From the NCBI GenBank assembly GCA_030248065.1, contig JASAMV010002482.1:1-64000 (forward strand): DNA of 64,000 bases, read 5' to 3'. Under the pieces are notes generated by a model. The model was not told where the DNA came from. It ran no database searches and saw only the letters and a program-made list of their open reading frames with translations. Below, one piece after another: positions 11,561 through 22,869 of the stretch. The position numbers were made by a program, and so were the translations under genes. This stretch comes from Rhynchonema sp. JSB1_4. Its lineage: Eukaryota; Nematoda; Chromadorea; Monhysterida; Xyalidae. Numbering within the stretch: position 1 is the first letter of the stretch; every line of letters begins with the position of its first letter.

Positions 11561-14500
11561 GCCCGCCTGCACATCACCATACGTGCGTGCATGCGGGACA
11601 TTCGCATGTACACGGTTGCAGTGAGCCCTCAAGTATGGTACATTTAGATATAGCTACATGATGGTCCGTACCATAACGCACTCAATTTCATCCAGCACTG
11701 TGGGCATAATGTTTGAGTATGGCAGTGCGAAAGTGAATGTCCGTAACGCACACAGCAGGCAGAGAACTCCTCAAAATATCAGTGGTTCACACTTTTTCGC
11801 CCCATCGTGAACAGACAGAAATAACGTTGGGGTCACTAAAAATGCTCACGCACACGTGTGCATATTTTATGCACGAGTCGCGCACACACAATCTCAATGC
11901 CACACGTTCACATTCATACAGTAGTCGTGACCACAAGCGCATGCACAAAAAGTGACCTCTGGCCAGCGTTGCGTGCATTTGTGAGATTTCGAGTTGCTGC
12001 TGTTCCTGTTCCTGGGTCCTTCTAAGTCTGGTTCCCGCATGGATCCCTCTGGAACCGGAACAGTGACAAGGTAGGATAAAAGACGAGGCCCAGGGTCACT
12101 CGCAGTGAATGCATGGTGACCTGTTGACCGTAAAATGGATTGACGAAAATATCTCTACGTTCCTGGCCGTGTGCTGCGTGTTGCTGCCAATGTTATTGCC
12201 TGATTAGATATCCCTCCATGAGTATGCTCAGCAATTCATGCTGCTATTTGCGTGTTGTGCTATACAGTATTTTAGTCAGTTCTGCGATTTTGTGCTACAG
12301 AATTAACTGCCGCACCGTTATTGACACTCACATCAGTTGCTCGGATTTTCCATGGATTGCCCTTTTTTGGTTTCTCAGAGTTCTTGCATCTCTCGCAGAA
12401 GGTTTCCCACAACAAAAGAAGCTACAGCTGTTTGTTATTTGTGTTAGCGTTTTTGCATCCGTGGGCTTTCTGAAATCGTAACTGCGGGGCTTTTCTTCTC
12501 ACAAATACTGCTTATTTTATCATAAATACTCAGCATTAATTCCCTCGAATGGCGCTTCCACTACCGTTACAAACAGAGTCAGGAGCCAAGATAATGCAGA
12601 AAATGCCAAAAATGCGCAAAAGCCAAGCTAGAGAGTGAGCGAGTGGGCTTGTTTGTTTTGGCCACGCACAAGAGTCCTGAATTGTGAGTGTTGTGCACTG
12701 TTCACCATTTCTGCAAACAAAACAAGCGAAATCAAACGAACTCTGACTAAGTCAACACTTGTTGGGGCGACGGTCGGCTTAGGGTGCTCACTTGTGCTTG
12801 CTTTCCTGCGACTTGTATTTTCCACACGACTAGGCACATTTTAAAGGTCACTTTCACCATAACTATAATGTTGTTATTATGGATTTCCATCGTGAAGGAC
12901 CAATTTTACGTTCCCGTCTGAATATATAAGGAGCTGTTGCACATTCCATGTAACGCTTGGCTTGCAGACTGAAGGACTCTGCCTTTCGAAAGCCCTGATC
13001 GCGGAGACCGCACATGGCAAACACTGCTTTTTGAAGAAATGCACAGGATTATCAAATTCTTTTGCCAGCTCATTTTAACACATCATTGGCTTACGCATAG
13101 TCAAATGAATTATCGCACATTTTGTTTCCTTTATCCACAATGACTCATTTGCACATTATTGCATTTTGATCAATAAGTAACTAGGGGGTATGTGCGATTT
13201 TGGTGCGCATAGTGCAACCTCATTTCCCATCCATAGGGTAGTAACATTGTCACTCACTTATTCACGTGCTGTGAATGCACAAGTCTCAGACGAGCGTTTA
13301 TTTATGCCAAAATATTGAATTTATTCCCGCGCTCACGAACACGGTACATAAAAACCTCGAGCAAACGAACTTTTTCTGCGTGCTGTGCGTGCTTGCCTGA
13401 TTTTTCACGATACCGCATTGTTGTGTTGCGTTTTATTTTTACGTGCCCGAAAAAACCACATGGGAGAGCAATTTCTCGTGTTGTGTTTGCGCAAATGCGA
13501 TATTATTGTATTACGAATATTTTTACTTTTATTGTTTGTTAATCTCAACTTTATTCGCTTCACGCTAATCTCATCTGGGTATTCAGTATTTGTTGTTGTT
13601 AGGCATTATGACATTGTCGAATGGAAAACATTAGACCTAGTCTTCTGTCAAGTACGAAAACCGAGGTGTTACCTGTAGCTGACACGTGTTTGTAGTTCAT
13701 GAAAATGAGTCACTTTTCCCCTCACACTCAACAAGTTATGCCATTTTTATTGTGTGGTCGGCTGTTACACAAATATTTTTTTCGATTCTTGAGTGTACAC
13801 GATTACTAATCCTGTGCCACCGTCCAAATTTGTTTTATTTGCTCTATTCATTACTCATGTAGTGTTGTGCGGCGGTTTAGTTACCGGGCACATGTTCAGG
13901 CCCGGCCATTCAGGCCCGGCCGATTCAGGTCCGGATGATTCAGGCCCGGCTGGAGCCTAAGCCTAAGCGTATAAATGGGTCAAATACAGTATGCTGGGCC
14001 TGAAACGGCCGGGCTTGAACTTTCGGGCCTGAAAAGTCGCGGAATACTCATGTAGGTTGCCTGGCCCCTAACGCCGGCTGAATAGTAATTTTTATCAAGT
14101 ACTGTTTCAACACAAACCGGCAGCCAATTACTTGGACTAAAGTTCCGGTTTCTGAGCATTCTGGCGCCCTGGCGTGGCTGCTATGTTTACAGCGCCAAAG
14201 TTGCGAAATCAGTGGAGTTTGTTACTTCAGTTTCACGGTGACTCATGGACTGGCTTTCAGTAGCGACACCCCAGATTTCATGAGCTAAAGGTACACTCTA
14301 CCTGAATGTGAAGTGAAAGCCGAAATTCACAGGAACAGAAAAATTAGCGCGTAAACTGTAGACACAACCTACCACCTAGCGCAGGTTCAAACCCAAGCCA
14401 AGCGCGCACGCATAATCTGGCTTTCAATAGAACAACATGCGTACTACTACAGTACAGGTAAACGTGCTAGTGGGATCTCATGCATGGAATACATTAGCCA

Positions 14501-14861
14501 GCCGCCTGTTATGTGGAATATTGTTACATTATGTGAGTTCCGGTTCAACAGAGTGCAGGTTCTGGCTCCAGTTTTCTGAAGGAGACTGGACTCGCCAGGT
14601 GAGGACCACGTTAGTGCTGTCTAAAGCCATAGCTTGCTTTTTCTACCTAGTTGTGCATGCCTCACGCTTGTGGGAAACCCTCATGTAAATATTTTGCTGT
14701 GTCTACCTCCGTCAGTGAGGCCTTACTCATTGTACACGCAAATACCGAAAAGCGCTGAGTTTCATGTTTTTCTCCGTCTGATTTCTCAAATTTTACAAAA
14801 GTAACAGCGACTTCAACTTTTCACCTGCCAGACTGAATAAAATCGTTTACATTACATCGAA

Positions 14862-17800
14862 ATGAACTCAATCTATAATCGTGTGGCGCGATTGTACGAC
14901 TACCCACCGCCGGTTGGCAGCAGCACATTGAAAAGCGACACGCTCTCCACCAGCACAGGTACGGAACAAGATTCAAAACCCTGATTTCGGCACAATATAA
15001 GTCCTCTCCTGTCCGGTTTTTAGTGCAGTAAGTACTCAATTTAGCTGGTATTCGGTACAGTGAGTGATTTAGTTGGTTTTCAGTACAGTCACCGTTCCTC
15101 ACTTAATGGTTCCCAGTACGTACAGGAAATCCTTCTTTTCTTAGTTCTTAGTACAGTAAGTCTGCCATTTACTGGTTTTTAGCACATTAAGTTATTCATT
15201 CACCTGGTATTCACAACAGTTAGTCCTTCATTCAGCTGGGTTTCAGCACAGCAGATCTACCGTTTACCTGGTTCTCAGTACAGTAAGTCCGCAATTTAGC
15301 TGGGTTTCAGTACAGTAAGTCCTTTACTGAGTCCAGGTCACGCGAATCCATCCTACTACGGTCGTCCACCTCCCCCGTACTCAGCAGCGCCGAGTGTACA
15401 ATTGGCCACGCACACACCGACAAGCACGACAATGGCGAACAATGACAAACAGAGCAGGAACTCGTGGTCAGACATGGTCGCTGAAAGTGATGCTGCATCA
15501 TCCCACACAGCTGTGTCGGTGATTAGTAATCAGGTACGGGGTTTGGTAACATCACATTGGAAACATGAAAAAATGCATGAATTACAGTCATCATGTAGAG
15601 CGTCATAAGGCAGTATCATATAAATTTGGGGACTGCTAGTTCGTTCATACTGAGGAGTGGTTCACCAGTGGGAGCTTTTTTTCACGTCGTGAATGAACTT
15701 GCAGCGACCGAAGGTTTCATTCAAGCGAAAGCAATCACTCGCACCGCTACATTTTTCGAGATACAGGTACATACCCCCGGCATCTCAGCTCTAAAATTTT
15801 CGAGAACTAACGCAACCAAGACGTCCAAATAACCATAAAGTCAACTTTTGCAATTAAATTATGTTTTTATCAAAATCTAACTCTTGGATGAATCCTAATT
15901 CCAGAATCTCTCCCAACAACTGCCCAGCTATCACACGAACGGTGCTGTGCCCAGCCACCACTACTACAAACACCACGAGCCCCGACCTTATGCCACATTG
16001 AACCCAAGTCACAACCTGAGACCATTGGATGCGAAGAGACGGTCGTGGGCTGATATGATGCAGTCGGATGAGAAACTGCACAATTCAGGTCGGTTCGGTA
16101 TGAATCTAGTTTATGGCGGGGTTGGTATGGAATAACGTAGAACGACCCTCTTTGTGCGTATGTACGTAGTACGTAGGGTGGCCCTCTAGATGGCGAACAT
16201 TTTTGAACTCAAGATTGGGTACCAGCCTCCTATTTATCGTCGTGTGTAGTCGCTGCTATAGTGGGATAAAAGGATGTCAAAAAATATCAGAATATCGTGG
16301 TGCCGTCTGTGCTGGGCATGCCGAGGCCGTATTTCGACAAGGGCTTCAGTGGCGGCAAAATCCAGGCTTTTTAAAGCTGCTGGTCAACAACCCTTCGACC
16401 GCGCTTGATCTTGGGGGTAGTATATATAAACAAAGTTTGGACATCGTGTTACTCGACCCTAATCTGGCGAGCCGATTGGATGCTTCCTGATGTTTCACGG
16501 CCACGTTGAAATTTGCCCCTGGTGAAAAAAAAACCGAAAAAATTTGAAACGCTGCTGTGACACGAATAGGCTGTTTCAAAGTTTGACACTAGAGTGACAA
16601 CAACCTCCAACAGTGTGCCGAAAACCGCAATACACAATAGCTATTGAAACGTCCGCATTGTTGAATAAAAAAGAAAACGGTTTCAGAAGCCTGGCCATTT
16701 TTTGTTACGATTTTCTACTCGTATAATTTTAAGCATCTGTGGTGAATGAAATAAGTTGTCAATTACAAATAAAAATCCTCTAATTATCAAGTTTTTTGTT
16801 TGTGCTCCACAGTTTTCAAAACCCTACACAGCTCACACAATGTTTACCACAACATGCGCAAGGCATCCATTCCACAGCGCACACACAACGACAACACACA
16901 GCCGGCACAGCGACAACACAGCAATGTTTCAGCTGGCTAGTCTTTGTTGGGGGGGTGGCTGTGGAATGGCTGCCTTGCGCATGTTGTGGTAAACATTGTG
17001 TGAGCTGTGTAGGGTTTTGAAAACTGGGGAGCACAAACAAAAAACTTGATAATTAGAGGATTTTTATTTGTAATTGACAACTTATTTCATTCACCACAGA
17101 TACTTAAAATTATACAAGTAGAAAATCCTAACAAAAATGACCAGGTTTCTGAAACCTTTTAGTTTTTTATTCAACAATGCGAACGTTTCAATAGCTATTG
17201 TGCATTGCGGTTTTTGCCACAATGTTGGAGGTTGCTGTCACTCCAGTATCAAACTTTGAAACAGCCTATTCGTGTCACAGCAGCATTTCAAATTTTTCAG
17301 TTTTTTTTCACCAGGGGCAAACTTCAACGTTGCCGTGAAACATCAGGAAGCAACCAATCGGCTCGCCAAATTAGGGTCGAGTAACACGATGTCCAAACTT
17401 TGTTTATATATGCTATCCCCCAATATCAAGCGCGGTCGAAGGGTTGTTAACCAGCACCTTTAAGGGCCGATGTTGAGCATACAATCCAGTTTCAGAGCTG
17501 AAAAGTTCAGCGACGTCGATCAAAGCGCTGAACGACGAGGGCAAACTGAAGAACGTCAATGGTAAAACTGGAATGTTTGAAACATCAGCCAGGAGCTCGA
17601 ACGTCTCGGAATTCATACTTGCGGTTGGTGTCTCATTTGGAGAAACAAAGCCGACAAAACTGATTGACATGTAAATGGCATGAGGTTCTGGAGTTTTCAG
17701 TGCAAGCGCACGCGGCATTGCGCACCCCTTTTTGGTCTAGCGAGTTAAACAACTTGGCGGCGTGGGAGCAGACAGGGAACAACAGCCTGACAGCTGCGAG

Positions 17801-19972
17801 GTCAAGGCACGCATTTGGCGATAGTGCTCACATTACAACCAACTATGAACAGAACAAATCCACAATCTGCTGGTCACAATGACCTCCATACATCGCATTT
17901 TTCAGCCCAAACTATTCACCTCACAATCTAAGCTACAACACGGTACAATCGTCAACAACGAGCCCCATCCATGGGCCAAGAAATTGGCCTGGCTTCACAA
18001 CCAGCCCGGACTGCGATGTTTGGTCTGGATGGCCACTGCGTCGGCCATGTTTCTGATTGCGGCGTTCATTGCAATTATCGCCGCTGCACATTTGAATCCG
18101 CAGGTATGGGATTGAAGTTTTCAAACTACCTTTTTTGATGTGCAGAACTGAACGTAAAACAAGATAAGGTGCCACTGGTATTTATCTACAAAAATCTTTC
18201 TGAACATCCCAGCTGTGTCATAAGAATTTAGTGAACGTTAGTTTAGTTCTTTAACGTTGCTTGCCGTGTTTATTGAATAAATCAAATCGTTTTTTTTCGC
18301 TCGTTTTGGGTTGTTTGTTTTGACATCAAAGTGCAAAAACCATTGCTTAATCGATTTTTCTGCTATTAGTTACATGGTATCGATGAAACATTTTTGAGAA
18401 GCAACTCGGGGGCCTTTACTGGCTCTTCATGAGCATTGGAGCATCGACCTGAATCAAAAACAGATATTATCTTAAAATTTCAAAATCCCATTAAAAATCC
18501 CCATCCCATTTCCAGACATACCGTTTCCGTTGGCTGCCCCCGACATCAGCCACCACGAACCGGCCCCAGGAGGCAGACACGATGTTAACTGTTACTGTTG
18601 TGCTGGTGCCAAGTGCGTCCCAGGCAGCCATACATGCGGTATCGGACGGGGATTGGCCCTTTGCAACTGTACAGAGTATTGTCGATTTTGATCAGGTCAG
18701 TGTTGCTTTTCATCAGAGTGTTACATATAGATGATAGTGCAAATCAGAGTCACGGGGCCCTATCAACGATGAAAGTCAAGTTCATTGGCCTAGGATTGGG
18801 CTTGTGCAACTTTTGGTTGAGCTTTACTTTACGATAGAGGTGGCGCACTAGCTTCGACCAGCGTAAAGGTTGTTCGTGCACTGGTTGTAGAGCACACTGG
18901 CGTTCTATGCCTGCCTGCCCACATTTCCAGTAAGCTAAAATTTCCGCCGCCAGAGTGTACAAAATTTTTGATCTCCAATATTACGCCCTTGACAAAAATT
19001 AGCAAAACATGGTCCTTTTATGATCCCTATTCATTTGTTCCAGGGTCATTCCGTGCACACCGTTGGTCGCCTGCCGACGTACTGTTTTGTGATGCCTACA
19101 CCCGACCGTCAAACCTATGGTGACTTTAGAACGGCCGCCGATGCAACGTCTCAGGTGCGGTCTTCCGGCCTCCACGAAGCGAATATTTTAGACGATGTTT
19201 CGGTCCCCAGCCCAAACAACAAAACCTTAACCTTTCAATTACCATCCTACAGTATATGGTGAAGATTCTTTAAAGCGATCAAGATTGGGCTGTGTACTAC
19301 AACGAGTGGAGATTGTCACATTGTTAACTATTCTAAACGTTTAAACCTCATTTGGAATTTCCATTCCAACACAGTCAAGCTAACGTTTCAAGATATTATA
19401 GGATCCGACACGCGCATCGAATGGCACTTGGCAGCTGAACTACAACTGGCGGCTGCATGTGGTGCAGGAGTCGCTCAGACGACACTACGTGTATTCGCAG
19501 ATGGAACAGTGCAACAATGGCACGCTGTTGTTGTTACAGTCCACTGACGATCGTGAGTCATAGTTTGAACTGTATTTAATCATAAGCAAAATCAAACATC
19601 AGAAGCTCAATATTTGCAGCGCATCAATGTGCCATCAACGTATGCACCGAGGTGTGCCTTCCTGAATACGGCACGGACGTATGGGGTCAACTGGCCATGA
19701 CCAAACGACAATGCTTCTGGCTGTGAGCTTTCCACTCGTAATTTTTAAGGCTTTAAGGAAACAAATTTCAATTAAATTAAGAAACCTCTTTAAGATACGT
19801 ACCCGAATGGCAAGAGTCGAACAGCGGCAACGACGCGGCGACCAATCGCAAACTGTTGGAGGCGTTCTATCAGGGTCTGACGGCCAACGGCGGACACCGC
19901 CAGCCGCAGCCCATATCGCCGCACGACAATTGGGTGAAAGTCGGCTACAATTCGCTTAGTCATGGCAGGTAG
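14862..19972 (+). CDS. single-pass (type II) membrane protein, possible BRICHOS-like ectodomain
   Basis: The model has 11 exons and 535 codons: 14862-14958, 15337-15533, 15905-16088, 17496-17670, 17701-17734, 17906-18103, 18516-18695, 19044-19154, 19402-19552, 19620-19722, 19795-19972. Phases agree throughout. Exons 4 and 5 are the least certain, and without them the frame cannot pass from exon 3 to exon 6. The cytoplasmic N-terminus is Pro/Ser/His-rich with two related motifs, NSWSDMV and RSWADMM. Exon 6 encodes one membrane helix (WMATASAMFLIAAFIAIIAA). The ectodomain has the block IVDFDQG then a short gap then YCFVMP, an arrangement seen in BRICHOS proteins of the ITM2 type, plus further cysteines and Asn-Gly-Thr sites. 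The BRICHOS reading is an inference from this short block; the rest of the domain does not match clearly. An alternative start is the ATG at 17879, reading into exon 6. Confidence 0.6.
15017..15323 (+). repeat. ~32-bp tandem repeat array with splice-site-like units
   Basis: About 9.5 diverged units of roughly 32 bp lie in the first intron of the single-pass membrane protein gene. The consensus resembles TTTCAGTACAGTAAGTCC followed by an AT-rich spacer and GCTGG. Most units carry an acceptor-like TTTCAG next to a donor-like GTAAGT or variant; GTAAGT is exact at 15028, 15156, 15283 and 15315. Confidence 0.75.
16375..17459. mobile_element. second TTAA-flanked non-autonomous DNA transposon
   Basis: The element is 1085 bp, flanked by TTAA at 16371-16374 and 17460-17463. 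Its terminal repeat reads AGCTGCTGGTCAACAACCC at the left and AGGTGCTGGTTAACAACCC at the right. The inverted arms are long and extend almost to the centre near 16930. There is no transposase ORF. It shares the TTAA target with the element at 4647-6302 but not its tip sequence, so it is a different family (Kolobok- or piggyBac-like). It lies in an intron of the membrane protein gene. Confidence 0.85.
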
Positions 19973-20840
19973 ACACTAAATATATCGGGGTTTCATAACT
20001 GGTACGTATGTATCGTGCAATCGCAGTTTTTATTTTAGAACTTGCATGAGTCATGTTATCCATCCGCATTTACGCCTGTAGGTGCATGCTCTAGCAATCG
20101 TGATTAATTCATGTAATTCGATTTCGTTCAATTCATCTTATTCAGTATTCAAAACTCTCCAGTTTTTTTTGAGAGCAGAAGACGAACTGCCATAATGTAA
20201 TATAATAACTGTAATATCAAAGCAGTTCTTATTCAGACGTCAAAAACGCCTTGTTATGAACCACAGTTGTTGGCATTTCAATTGATCTGTTCGCGTTTTG
20301 CATAAAATTCATTTTTATGTTTATTTTTTGTGAGCTCTTCATTCGTTGACCTGACCAGAGATTCCGATTCGCACTACGTGTTTATTTCTTCTCGTCAAAA
20401 TTGTAAAAATTTTCGTTTCCATCACGTTCAGTTTTCTTTCGTTTGTATGTCTGGTATACTGTGTATTCCAGATTTTCCTGATCTTCGGCTGCGATTTCTA
20501 TTGCACTACATTTTGTATTTGTCATGTTACTGGACTTATGAGCAACATGGGTTTTCCATTTGTTGGGACACAAAAGCGGTCCTCACAATGACGCTTTTGT
20601 GTTTGCATAGTACCTTCTTTTTATAAGTTTTATATCAGGTTACTTATGTTTGTCGCGCAAAAAGCAATAAAATAAAATTTGTTTTGATGAGTTTGCTGAC
20701 CGTCGCTTGTGCAAAAAATGCGGAAACCGTGAAACATGATATGGGTGTTAATGCAAACGCTGAAATGGTTTTGGTGGCTACGGGCCCGGGGAGAGCCATT
20801 TAATCCCTTAAAACGTAGGTATTTTCGACGAAAATAAGAA
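19973..20840. other. AT-rich intergenic spacer
   Basis: No exon or repeat is recognised between the membrane protein gene and the receptor gene. It probably contains the promoter of the cys-loop receptor, but I see no decisive motif. Confidence 0.5.
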
Positions 20841-22869
20841 ATGAAACCTGCGACTCTTCCACTAATACTATTGAGTGCATCTCCGGCCGTTCACTGTCGT
20901 AAAGGTGACCACGGTGAACGATTGTACCGCGACTTGTTCAATGGCTACGAACCGGACGTACGCTCAATGGATGGCAACGTCACAGCCGTCTACCTCACCC
21001 CTTTTCCCTTGTCGATTATTGAAGTGGTGAAGTTTTTAGACCGATGCTTATGTTGCATACGCTCAATTTAAGAAATTGTCAATTACTTTTACTAACTCAA
21101 AACAATTACAGTACGAAGCCGGCGAGACAATGACATTATCGCAGCTGACAACCATGGTTAGAAACTGTCCCTCACAACTTCTGTACTCACTTGAAAATGA
21201 TGAGTTGCTGACTTTTCTCCTTCGATTTAGTTTTGGAATGATCCATATCTACGTTGGAATCCGAGTGAATACAACGGCATTGATCAGTTGCGTGTGTCTG
21301 ACACGAAAGTCTGGGTACCCGACGTCAATATCGATGAAATGTTTGTTCCGAACATGTGTACTTCATTAAGTTTCTTTGGTTTACGTTCCGAAAATCGATT
21401 CCGTTTCAGGGTCGAAGGAACCCGAACCGGTACCACGCCAAATTTCATAGCCGTAAGACACACTGGTGACGTCAAGTACATCAGCAATGACTTGATTCGG
21501 TGAAACTTGCCTGCATTTAGGGTCTCTTGGAGTTATTTGAATGCGTGGCATTGGGACTTCTTTTCAGCATTCATTGCAACGTGGAAGTGGGCGAGTTTCC
21601 TTTCGACACGCAAGCGTGCAACATGTCCTACTGCAGTACTGTACATCCCATCACGGAGGTGACATTGCATGATAGGGATCATTTCGTTCATTATCGCGAT
21701 CTGGATACTAGTGGTTCGATTTCAAGGGCACTTATAAGATTCTCATTTCTTTCCAAATCACATTCACGCTCACAAATCAGAATGGGACATGTTGTCATTC
21801 GAAAAAATTGATCGCTACCAACTGGCTGGGTCGTGGAACGACAGCTACGATTACGTCATATATTCGATTAGGATCAAACGCAAGGGAGCGTACTACTTGC
21901 GCACATGGGTGCTGCCAACGATCATAATAGTCCTCATAGCCATACTCGGACTGTTTTGTCCGTCGCAGGCCACTCAGGATCGACATGTACGGTTTATCTG
22001 CGTTTTCATTTTCGGATCACCGAACAGTGACGCGTGTTTTGCGATCATAGGAGCGTGTCACGTTTGGCATGACGGCACTGTTGACGATGATAATCCTTCT
22101 GATGATGATAACTGAGAAGATGCCGAAAAACGCCGAGATTTTCCCGCTGATGGGTGCATACTTCTCGAACATTTATTGTGCATTACTTGTGATGTTCATT
22201 TATTTATCTCGCTGAATATCTTACGTAGGCTACTTCATCCTTCGTCAAACGGCTATCCTGATGTGCTCCATCGTTATGTCCGTTGTCATCCTACATCTCA
22301 ACGGCCTGGCTGCGTTCGATGTCCGGCCGCCTCGTTGGTTGTGCGGGTCGAGGTGCAAACGCAAGAAAGGAAAGGGTTCTGACACCGCAAGTACCAGCAG
22401 CAGTTTCGTCGGCCAGCAGTTTGCGAACGGGTCTTCAGCGCAGTGTCACGTATGATGTCGTCATCCGCACTCTGTCCACACCAATGTGTTCAGACAAAGA
22501 TTAAAGAAGACGCTTTTCAGGTGAACGACAGCAAGGTGAAAGAAGTACAAACCAATTCAGCGCGCACGACTTCTGTACAGCGTGAACTGATGCAAGACAA
22601 CGTGGGAAGTTTTGTTCCGAAGTTCTGCCAGGAAGTCCTACTTCAAGATAGGACCATTCGCTACGTTTCAGGAATTCCAGCAGATGCGTCACAATTTAAA
22701 CGTTTTGGCTGATTATGTGACGAAAAAACAACACGAAGAAAAGCTGTTCAATGACTGGATGAGAGCATGTTATCGACTGGATTGGTTTTTTCTAATTTTC
22801 TTTTGGTGTACTTGCCTGGGAGCAGTTTTGCACTACTTCGGCGCATTTATCCTTCAGCTCTTTCACTAG
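20841..22869 (+). CDS. nicotinic-type cys-loop ligand-gated ion channel subunit
   Basis: Pentameric ligand-gated channel subunit, 466 codons, 10 exons: 20841-21026, 21112-21156, 21231-21355, 21410-21499, 21568-21713, 21781-21986, 22051-22153, 22229-22449, 22521-22601, 22672-22869. Intron phases agree. The protein starts with a hydrophobic signal peptide. The extracellular domain has WNDPYLRWNPSEYNGI and VWVPDV, then the cys-loop with 13 residues between its cysteines (CNVEVGEFPFDTQAC, about residues 152-166). TM1 follows RKGAYYLRTW. TM2 reads ERVTFGMTALLTMIILLMM, with the Glu and the 9' Leu typical of cation channels and no Pro-Ala-Arg anion signature. TM4 lies near the C-terminus. Loop C lacks adjacent cysteines, so this looks like a non-alpha or non-acetylcholine subunit. 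The last three residues before TM2 and the exon 9 boundary are less certain. The ligand cannot be told. Confidence 0.88.

Larger units (their letters stand above)
10036..14047. repeat. inverted pair of ~165-bp TCAGGCCCGG-rich repeats
   Basis: The left copy (about 10036-10205) contains five tandem TTCAGGCCCG-like words followed by a TTAGGCTTAG-type block. The right copy (about 13880-14047) is its reverse complement, including the outer word ATTCCGCGAC. Two readings fit: terminal repeats of one 4-kb element, or two independent small insertions in opposite orientation. No target duplication was clear. Confidence 0.6.
9086..14861. other. gene-poor interval with palindromic repeats
   Basis: I see no exon chain or known protein family in this 5.8 kb. 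Short ORFs up to about 150 codons (for example 9325-9783) have no recognisable domain and look like chance frames. Recognisable contents are the inverted pair near 10036-10205 and 13880-14047, the duplication at 10391-10673 and the palindrome at 11250-11560, each listed separately. Confidence 0.55.
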
